Shown piece after piece: positions 56,199 through 64,000 of a stretch of 64,000 nt of DNA. Within the stretch, counting starts at the first letter, position 1. Each line of letters opens with the position of its first letter. The notes beneath the pieces are model-generated. The model saw only the letters and a list, made by a program, of their open reading frames with translations, was not told the origin of the DNA and did not search any database. A program made the position numbers and the translations under genes. The stretch is from Tribonema minus (taxonomy: Eukaryota; Sar; Xanthophyceae; Tribonematales; Tribonemataceae), in NCBI GenBank assembly GCA_017506865.1, contig JAFCMP010000003.1, positions 310,001 through 374,000 on the forward strand, given 5' to 3'.

Positions 56199-58150
56199 GA
56201 TTCAAGTTGAAGTTCATGTGCGCGGCTTTCCGAGCTTGTATCACCACCGTCGTCGGCGGCTGTTCAAGAGGGGGGCTCCTCTGCTCGCGTACACAGCTGG
56301 CTCTGATGTAGGTATACAGTAGGTATGCCGGTGCGCGCGTCCCTGTCGTGCAGGGGAGGTCCCCCCTGCGTAAGCGTGTGATGTACATTAGATGCGCCAG
56401 GTGTCACCATTCGGCCCCATGATGAGACCGTCCATGGTTCCATTGTGACATTGTCCGCTCATTTACCTTCAATGCAGAAGTTTTGGCCGTCTCTCACTCC
56501 ATGACATGAAGTTCATGTACATACTTCAAAGCGTATGTTTGCTTCGCCGCTGCGCATTTACAATGCCACAGACTGCATTGCTCTATGCTGCGCAGTCGTT
56601 GGCCATGTTGTCTGTGTGCCAACATCAGCATGCTTGCCGAAGTCTTGGTCTCGGTAAGCCGGTCAGATCATGTTCTGGCGTTGGGTCAAGATTGCTGTGC
56701 ACGACAAATGACGGGAACTTTTCTGCATGATGAAAAAATTCTTGTTGTGAATTCAAGATTTTCATTCTTTTTTGTGTGCTGTGCAGTGCAGTAAACATCT
56801 ATCAGCAGGTACCTGAAGTAGCTGTTTTGAGCTCTGGTGCAAGCGCTGATTCTGGAGCAGTTTTTGACACACCGAACTCACCTCTGAAATGACATCGGCG
56901 ATGACTTCTGCATACGCAGAGAGTAGCGAGCAACAGAGCACTGTCCACGGCAAGGTCTTGCCGTACTTGCAAAGCTACCAATCAGCTGACTAGATCTCAA
57001 CACCAAACCGACCGCCTAGAAGGCAGAACCACACTGACAGAAAACAACTAGCCATACACAACAGACAATAATTGGCTCTAGACCATCTCTTGAGAGTTGG
57101 TCTGCCATAGGAACATAACATTCTTGCTGTACTGACATGTGTCCGACACTATGCACACATGCCTGATGCGGCATGCCTAACAGGGACATGATTCAGCTCA
57201 ACTGCAGTACCTGTGCTAGCAATCGCAGCACAAACGCCGAATGTAGCATGCAGTGAACATCAGGGAATCCTTGAAAAGAGCACTGCAAACAAGGCGCAAG
57301 CAATGACTGGAGGCATGCCAGCACGCAAAATGGCAAAGCGAATCACTCACAAGTGCCATTAACGACATGTGTCGAACAAACCCGCGCACCAATTGCTGCC
57401 TGCCGATGCTGCAGATATCAGCAATAGCTTTACATAACAGAAGTTGCATGGATCCTGTCAGCCGCCTTTGCCTTCTGTTGCGTGACATCGCTGGCAGCAG
57501 TGCACAGGCACCTCGCTTGCAATGGCACAACGCTGATCAATCAGTACCTGCGCATTTGGCCTGCGGAAATGTGCCAGAACACTGCTCCTCTTATGGCTCT
57601 GCGCCCAATGGCAACCGCAGCAGCAGCACTTGCAGCCTCCTCTCCAATATTTAACCTTCAAAGTGTCACAAACGCGGGCGACAGGCCCTACAACCCCCAA
57701 CCGCTGTCAGAGCCTGATCCCGGATACCTCTATGCTCCTCAATGGCAAGGTTGCATCGCTTCTTGCGGCCATTAGATCTTGATGTGGGCAATTTGCACTG
57801 AGCATGGAGCACTAACCCCCCTTCTTTGCCGCTGCAACACTTACGCTGATTCTGATATCTTGTTGTTGCGTCACAGCCTCCAACGGATTTGCTTCGGCTG
57901 GCTCTCACGTTCTGCACCGCATGGCTGCTGCTGCTACAGCCCCCCTCTCTGTTGTTCTCATCTGCACTTGTGCTCCCGTCACATCCAAACGCCTGGTCAT
58001 ATCCAACGGCCTGCTTTCTTCGCGCTGTATTCTGTCCCTGCTCCACCGACACTGCTGGCATGCTGCTGCTGCTGCTGCCGCCGCCGCAATGTGCCCGTCT
58101 GTCCAACGTATGCATGCATCACTGCACTCACGCGGAGCAACAGCCGTCAT
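56199..58150. other. Spacer, no gene seen
   Basis: Begins with a TTCAAGTTGAAGTTC motif just past the CLASP-like stop. Between convergent genes; no open frame looks conserved. Confidence 0.5.
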
Positions 58151-59503
58151 CTAGAAGTCAAATGGGTCAAAAGGGTCCTCCTCCACACGCTGCTTCCCCT
58201 GCAGCTCCAGCGACACCTTGATGCGCTTGTTGCCGCCGCCGCCGCCGCCGCCACCGCCACGTCCGCCGCCGCCGTCGCCCCCGCCTGGGCGGCGCCGCAT
58301 GTAGTCCTCGATAGACATGCCGTCGCCCTGCTCGCCGTCACTGCTGCCGCAGTCCACCTGAGCGCGCCGCATGCTGTACTGGCCCAGCGAGATCTCCAGC
58401 GAGTTGGAGCGCACCGGGGCGATGCTGCGCGCGCCCGCTTTCCTGCTGCCGCCACTGCCGCCGCCGCTGCCGCTGCCGCCGCCACCGCTGCCGCCGCCGC
58501 CGCCGTTGCGACGGTCGGCGCCTGTGGCGCGCTTGCGCGGCTGCTGCGGGCGGTGGCCTGCCGCGACGGTAAAGGCGTCATCGTCCGCATCCTCAAAGCC
58601 GTCTTGCACCGGCACCAGCATCTGCTGAGGCGAGCTGTGCTTGCCACGAGCGCGCGCGCGCGGCGGCGCCGGCAGCGGAAGCACCCTGTTGCCACTGACC
58701 GCGTTACCCGAGCGGCGGCTGAGGCGACGCTGCGGCGCTGACACGACTGCATCTTGGCGCACTGCCGGCGCCGGCACGATGGCCTGAGACTCGCTGATGC
58801 TGGCCGTGAGCTGGTGCGTCAGCGACTGCTGCCACTGCTGCAGCTGCTGCTGCCACTGCAGCTGCTGCTGTCGCCACTGCTGCTGCTGCGCCTCCGCCAG
58901 CGCCGCCACCTCCTTGGACACCGCCGTGGTGACGGACTTGCGGATGGAGCTGCTGATGTCTGTGGTCATCTGGTTGAGCCTGGCGTCCATCTTTGCGGTG
59001 AAGCTGGTGCTGAGGTCACGGAGGACGGCCGCTGCAGTCTCGTCCCCCCTGTCGATCAGGGAGGACAGCCGGCTCTCGGCCCCCTGAATGAGGGCGATGG
59101 CGCTCTCTTGCGCAGCCTTGATGGTGGTAATGGACCTCATCACCTCCTCGTGAGCCTTGGCCGTGATGGTGGCCTCGAAGCTCTTGGCCTCCGTGGATCC
59201 TTGCGAGGACAGAGGGTGGGCTCCGCTATCCGCGAAAGAGCTTCGTTGGCTGCCCCACTGCGCACCACCACCTCCCTGGCTCTGGTTCGGTCCCTGGCTG
59301 CATGATAAGTAACCTTGACTCTCGGCAGCATACACCGGCTGCGAGTCCCTGCCGCCTTGCGACCCGAAGAGATTGGATGCGTTGTGACGTGTGTGCCGGA
59401 GAGGATTGTCGTTCTGGATCTGCCTGAAACCGACAGCCCGCGCTGGCCTGGCAGTCAGCGTGCGGCGTCGCCTGTTCTCGCTAAATCCCTGCATGACATT
59501 CAT
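58151..59503 (-). CDS. SQ-rich coiled-coil protein, possibly a meiotic PAIR1/PRD3/Mer2-type factor
   Basis: Single open frame of 450 residues. The N terminus is basic (SENRRRRTLTARPARAVGFRQ), followed by a cluster of SQ dipeptides (SQGYLSCSQGPNQSQGG, GSQRSSF, LSSQGS), then a helical coiled coil of about 110-235 (EEVMRSITTIKAAQESAIAL, then the ALAEAQQQQWRQQQLQWQQQ run). A basic Gly/Arg-rich tail ends in an acidic-aromatic motif VEEDPFDPFDF. SQ cluster plus central coiled coil plus basic tail is how plant PAIR1/PRD3 (Mer2/IHO1-like DSB-forming factors) look, but such traits are not specific. SQ sites are ATM/ATR targets. The name is a suggestion only; an alternative start is at 59494. Confidence 0.5.
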   Translation of the reverse strand: MNVMQGFSENRRRRTLTARPARAVGFRQIQNDNPLRHTRHNASNLFGSQGGRDSQPVYAAESQGYLSCSQGPNQSQGGGGAQWGSQRSSFADSGAHPLSSQGSTEAKSFEATITAKAHEEVMRSITTIKAAQESAIALIQGAESRLSSLIDRGDETAAAVLRDLSTSFTAKMDARLNQMTTDISSSIRKSVTTAVSKEVAALAEAQQQQWRQQQLQWQQQLQQWQQSLTHQLTASISESQAIVPAPAVRQDAVVSAPQRRLSRRSGNAVSGNRVLPLPAPPRARARGKHSSPQQMLVPVQDGFEDADDDAFTVAAGHRPQQPRKRATGADRRNGGGGGSGGGGSGSGGGSGGSRKAGARSIAPVRSNSLEISLGQYSMRRAQVDCGSSDGEQGDGMSIEDYMRRRPGGGDGGGGRGGGGGGGGGNKRIKVSLELQGKQRVEEDPFDPFDF

Positions 59504-61149
59504 GATCGGACAAGATGCCTGCTCTGCTCTCCTCTTCTCTCTAGATCTTTGGGGGCTGGAGTTGATCTTGAAGATGGACGGACCTCAACCACTTTGGTGG
59601 TTGCCAACAAGACCCTGCAGGCGTCTTCCACCACCACGCCCTGGCTGCAGGAGACGCTTGGCGCCGCCACTTGCTGTCACTGTCACCCGTCTTTGTTGCA
59701 CTACCACAAAAGATCTTCTCCACGAGTACAACTTAAGAAGGCGAGTCACCGCATGGCGAGAAAAAAGAGAAGAGAGTACCACCTCAATTCTATGCCTACT
59801 AGTGCTTACGAGACCCAGCTTCCGCGCTGGTGTGTCTGTCGTACAGCTGAGCCAGTCTTCTACCCCACAAAAACATCATCACTGCTCGAGGATCACATGT
59901 CTGGAGGCTCTCCTCACATGAGCGCGGCGTGCGCTCTCAGGCCGCGAGTCACGTCAACGATTGCGGTGTGGGCGGAGCCCAGTCACGCGGGGCCGGCGCT
60001 GGAGCGCACTTTGGAGGCTGACTAGCCGTGCAGCCGCACAACCAGCCCCAGGCCTCGCGCTCTCATCTTGGAGTCGGTCTCCTCCACACCACAATCGTTG
60101 ACGTGCGTCGCATCCTGGGATGCACATGTCGCGCTCTCCCAGAAGAGTGTCCAGTCGTGGAGCAGCGCAGCATGTGTTCAGATCAGGGATCTGTGGCAGC
60201 TTTACTGGCGGACAGCACCAACGCAAGGCTCGGCCTGGTCAGCAGCGCCATCACAGATAGGCGGCGATCGCTGTCATGCCACTCGCGCACAGCTGAGACA
60301 GTCTCCTACCCCACGCACATGATTACTGCTCGATGATCACATGCCTGGACGCTCTCCTCACAGAGCGTGGCGTGCGCTCTCTGGACGCGTGCCGTGTCAA
60401 CGATTGCGGTGTGGGCGGAGCCCAGTCACGGTACGGCGCCGGCGCTGGAGCGCACTGAGCAGCTGACTAGCCGTGCAGCCGCACTGCCAGATCCGGGCCC
60501 CGCGCTTTCAACTTGGAGTCGGTCTCCTCCACACCAGAGTCGTTGACGTGACACGCGTCGGGGATGCACATGCCACGCTCTTCAAGAAGAGCGTCCAGCT
60601 GTGGAGCAGCGCAGCCATGTGTTAATGTGTGAATCAAGGATCTGTGTCGGCTTAACTGGCGGATAGCACCAGCGCAAGGCTCGGCTTGGTCAGCAGCGCC
60701 ATCACAAGATTGGCGGCGGTCGCTGTCTTGTCACATGGCGCCGCGTCCTCTGGTGCCCACAATTATGGCATCGCATCCTCTGTTGGGCACAGTCAAACTG
60801 CCAGGATTCCATAACAAAATGCCTGAAAGCATAAAAGTTGTGTTCTACTCAGTAGTGCTGTTCACATTGGTGCATCATTGCGATAACGACAGATGCCTCA
60901 ACGGGCGGTGTGAAACAGCTGAATTGAAACCACACTCATCTGCATATCTGAGCAAAGTGAATGAGAAACAGCTCAGACAAGAATTCACCAGATCGCAAGA
61001 ATCTAATCCACAGGAATGAATCTAATCCTCGTTCATGATGCAATGCACCACATGTACAACAGAATCCCCGCAATAGCAACCAACTGCTGCGAGTCACACT
61101 CAAAGGCAGGCTCATGATCTTGATCGGCCGCGCGACACACGAGCACAAA
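59504..61149. other. Spacer with large tandem duplication
   Basis: Contains the 445-bp tandem repeat (59848-60740) and no convincing coding exon. The divergence of the two units destroys every shared frame. Confidence 0.5.
59848..60740 (+). repeat. Two-unit tandem repeat, about 445 bp
   Basis: Unit 1 (59848-60291) and unit 2 (60292-60740) share long blocks, for example GTCAACGATTGCGGTGTGGG, CTGACTAGCCGTGCAGCCGC and GGAGTCGGTCTCCTCCACAC, in the same order. Point changes and small indels are spread throughout. Confidence 0.9.
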
Positions 61150-64000
61150 CTATAATGCCTCCGATGACAATGCAGCAGTGCCACCGCCGCCGTCGTCCGC
61201 AGCGTCAAGCGCAATCGCCTGCACCCCAGCTGCCAACTCATCGCCATCGCCACCTTCGCCATCGCCATCATCTGCCGCATTTGCCGCACTTGCGGCAGTC
61301 ATGCCCAACTGCTGCATCATCTCCTCATCCTCCTCCACCTCCCTCATGAAATCCTCGTACTGCGCCGCCTCCGCGTCACCCCCCGCATCATCCCCCCCCC
61401 TGCCCCCCTTCTTCCCCCCCCCTTCCCCCCCGTCCGCCGCCGGTGCGAGGCTGCGCACGCGCCGCTTGTGGTGCCGCCGCCCCTCCCTGTTGCGCGCCTT
61501 GCGCACGAGGACGACATCGGGGAGGTCGCCGCGAAGGCCGACGAGCGCTGCGTCGTTGAAGTTGGCGCCGCGCAGATCGTAGCCCATGACAGTGTCGCCC
61601 GCCTGCGCGCGCGCGTGCAGGTTGAGCACGCGTTGAGGGAACTTGACGGAATGTGCATGTGCATACCCGCGTGCAAGTGGAGCACGTGTGTTGAGGGAGG
61701 AATGGATTTTGTTCTTCTCACCATGTCGTTGTAGTCTACAACAGCAGTGTACGCCTCACCTTCACCACAACTTATACGAGCCTGACCGCTCTACATCTCG
61801 CCACAACCAAAATCAAAAATAATTGTCGCTTGCGCGTGCATGCGAGTAGCGCGTGCTGAGGACCGGACAGATGGGTTGGGGACATGAGTTCAAGTCGCGC
61901 GCAAAAAACAACACAAGCGTGGAGCCACGTGAAGATCGAAGAAGTGTAGGCTTAGTTGAAGGCGTGTTTCATGTGAAGATGCATTGCAAAAGACGCGTGC
62001 ACGTGGAAAAATGGAATCGTGGGTCACAGGTGAAGCCGCGTGCGCGCAAGATGAGCAGGCTGAGAGCTCCTTCACACTTTGCTGATCACGCCTAGAGCGA
62101 CGGGCTGCTGTTCAATACGCTCTCGCGGTGCAATCCAAAGAGTGCTATGATGAGCATCATCATTGGTGACGCGTGGTCGCAGCGGATCTTCCATCGACCC
62201 TGAGCACAAGAACCCGCAGATGATCTTACTGTCATTTGCGCAGCATCGGCTTGTACTGGCGCACATGCATGCTTGCGTGGCATTCGCTTGCACCGGCCCC
62301 CATAATGGTGAGTCAAACACGGAACTCGCACCACCACCCACAAGCTTGCACATAATCATAGTACATCAGAAGTGATCGTCAATGCACATTGACTGACTGT
62401 GGTATCATTGCCTGTTTCCTCTAGGGTTAGGGTTGAGCAGTGAAGTTGGAGTGTCACTGCATGCTTTTCACGCACATGGATCACACTCTTGCATGTATCT
62501 GGTGGTGTGTGGTGCACTGCTGCTTGCACAGCGCAGTTCTGCTTGCCCAGAGAAGCCTTGTTTCAAGTGCGCACTCAGGCATGCAGTGGCCACATGGTGC
62601 TCATGCGAGAAGTAGCCGCATTCAACGGCCTCGTCGCCTCATCGGCTAGCTGTCTGATCGCATGAGGTTCGCTGCGGTCCCTGGTCGTGATGGCATGCAT
62701 TGTTTATTGTGGAGGTGCACTCCCGAGGGATCTGTGGTACATTGACCTCACGGCGAGTACAACCCCACGGAGGACAATGCAGCTGCTCCTCCAGGGCTGC
62801 GGGCTCCGATGCCTATGCCAAGTGATAGTATCTGGTCAATCGGCAGCTCCGGCACATGCCAGTGGCCAAACAAACATGAGGTAGAATGGCTGCTCCTTGA
62901 TGCTGCCCTGATATGCGCCGCAAAGGCGTGCGTGGACAGCAGCCGATCGCAGCGAGGCCCTAGTGCAGCAGCACATGAGGAGGACACCCAACTGTGTGCC
63001 CTACACACGGGAAATGGAGGGGTGCCGGGGCGGAGCTGGGGTGCCCTCAATCAGGGTGCTTACCAAGGAAACGGCGCTCAACAGTTGGCAATATGCCGAC
63101 GCGGCACCCAAAGTGATCTGCAGAGGCACGCGTGCACACGCTCACCATCCGCTGCTCCCCGTCGTCCCTTATGTCTCTTGCGGCAACATCGTGGACGTTG
63201 AGGACATCTCACTTTGGGCGCCGCGTCGGCAGATCGCCGACTGTTGAGCGCCGAGCACCCTGATTGAGGGGACCCCTGATCCAACCCGGCACCCCTGCAT
63301 CTCCCATATGCATGGCACACTGTTGAGTGTCCTCCTGACGTACTGCTGGACTAAAGCCTCGCTAGGATCGGCTGCTGTTTGCGCACGCCGTTGCGGAGAA
63401 CTGCGCATATCAGCGCAGCATCAAGGAGCAGCCATTCTACCTCATGTTTGGCCATGGCGCCGGAGCTGCCAATCAACCAGATACTTGCACGAACGCGGCG
63501 CGCTTCAGGGCGGAGAGATTGGGGGGGGGGGGGGGGGGTTGACAGGCATTGAAACAGGTTGCTAGCGCAAGCGCGGGCGCTGGCGATGCGGCGCAAACAA
63601 CTACATGATGTCTTCCGGGTGCGTAGGTTTGGCGACTTGGAGCCATTACCGAAGTGGCATGGTTGGAGGCAGTTGGCCGACATGGGCCTCATGGATGTGA
63701 TCCAGGACTACGGTCGACAACTAACAACAAGTACTGTACTTCAAGAGTAGCAACAAACGTTGCAACTTGCAACAGTTCCTCACCTGCAGTAGGTGTCCGA
63801 GGTGCGTCGTAACGGTAAACGTGTCGTCATTCGCGCCCAAGTCAGCGCTCCGCGCAACCTCCGCCTCCGCCAGCACACACGCGCCCCCCGCCGCGGCAGC
63901 TGTTGCGGCAGTTACGCCAGCGCCGCGCACGGGTTCCACGTCCAGTACAGTGAACTCTATGAGGCTGGACGCGCTCGCGAGGGGGGTTAGGGGGCTGCGC
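61150..64000 (-). CDS. nmd3: 60S ribosomal export protein NMD3, C-terminal exons (5' end off window)
   Basis: Two exons on the minus strand: 63784 to beyond 64000, and 61150-61602 (stop TAG at 61150-61152). They join in phase 0 as THLGHLLQ|AGDTVMGYDLRGANFND, the expected continuous run in NMD3. The right exon reads SLIEFTVLDVEPV, then AEVARSADLGANDDTFTV. The last one goes on LPDVVLVRKARNREGRRHHKRR, then the acidic YEDFMREVEEDEEMMQQLGM stretch and a Gly/Asp/Ala tail ending AALSSEAL. NMD3 is the adaptor that carries pre-60S subunits to CRM1/exportin-1; the C-terminal part normally contains the Leu-rich export signal and basic import signal, and the KRRVRS stretch could serve the latter. The 2.2-kb intron contains the 0.66-kb inverted repeat. 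The N-terminal zinc ribbons lie outside the window. Confidence 0.9.
62422..62435. repeat. Short telomeric tract
   Basis: TAGGGTTAGGGTT in the NMD3 intron. Similar short tracts are at 1503-1518, 33251-33264, 46217-46232, 47497-47531, 48062-48074 and 51766-51779. Confidence 0.7.
62827..63485. repeat. Large imperfect inverted repeat
   Basis: The left arm 62827-63116 and right arm 63209-63485 are reverse complements with roughly one change in eight and a few indels; the spacer is 92 bases. Long exact shared blocks include CATGAGGTAGAATGGCTGCT, TGCTCCTTGATGCTGC and CCCTCAATCAGGGTGCT. It lies wholly in the NMD3 intron. Both arms can encode KHEVEWLLLDAALICA, so each may be a piece of a once-coding unit. 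Confidence 0.92.

Noticed and set aside
61877..61905. tRNA B-box-like GAGTTCAAGTC
   Set aside because: No matching A box, acceptor stem or anticodon arm around it.

Overview
This is a nuclear window from a eukaryotic alga, not a prokaryote. Every gene but two or three is split by GT-AG introns, there are no operons or Shine-Dalgarno sites, and proteins carry long Ala, Gly, Ser and Gln runs. The best guess is a photosynthetic stramenopile (heterokont). The thiamin biosynthesis protein starts with a signal peptide followed by an ATANAF motif, the 'ASAFAP-type' entry signal of red-algal-derived complex plastids. Short TTAGGG-type telomeric tracts are scattered through introns and spacers, and a relic of the Crinkler-like nuclease/kinase family is present. 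The species cannot be fixed from sequence alone, and a green alga is the main alternative.

Layout, left to right: 3' part of a double-domain DJ-1/PfpI protein (1-3059, +); complete 8-exon AMT1-type ammonium transporter (3634-8362, +); small TPR protein (10058-11922, -); secreted/single-pass membrane protein with propeller-like repeats (12506-14575, -), divergent from a very large CABIN1/HIR3-like histone-chaperone subunit with a PHD finger (14755-23851, +); a degenerate Crinkler-like REase/kinase gene (26235-29285, +); a Cys-rich multi-exon membrane protein of unknown function (30745-35719, -); tiny SERF/4F5 gene (36601-38736, -); mitochondrial ribosomal protein bL21m (40171-40743, -), divergent from a plastid-directed ThiD-ThiE fusion (40875-43225, +); a TKL kinase-PH-SAM-PX protein (44876-51634, -), divergent from a CLASP-like TOG-array protein (51852-56198, +); a coiled-coil SQ-rich protein perhaps related to meiotic PAIR1/PRD3/Mer2 (58151-59503, -); and the C-terminal exons of ribosome export factor NMD3 (61150-64000, -, continuing off the right edge). 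The genes are unrelated housekeeping and regulatory functions. Three divergent pairs share spacers of only 131-217 bp.

The most unusual feature is not a gene. In at least six genes, a short block spanning an exon/intron border (the last or first 12-80 bases of an exon plus its splice site) is repeated, diverged, one to five times inside the neighbouring intron. The copies keep recognisable donor or acceptor sites, so introns here look as if they were created or enlarged by local tandem duplication across splice junctions. Other structural finds are a 131-bp dispersed repeat present in two near-identical copies with three hairpins and an A-tail, a 0.66-kb inverted repeat inside an NMD3 intron, a perfect 22-bp palindrome, a 445-bp tandem duplication, and a head-to-head telomeric tract.
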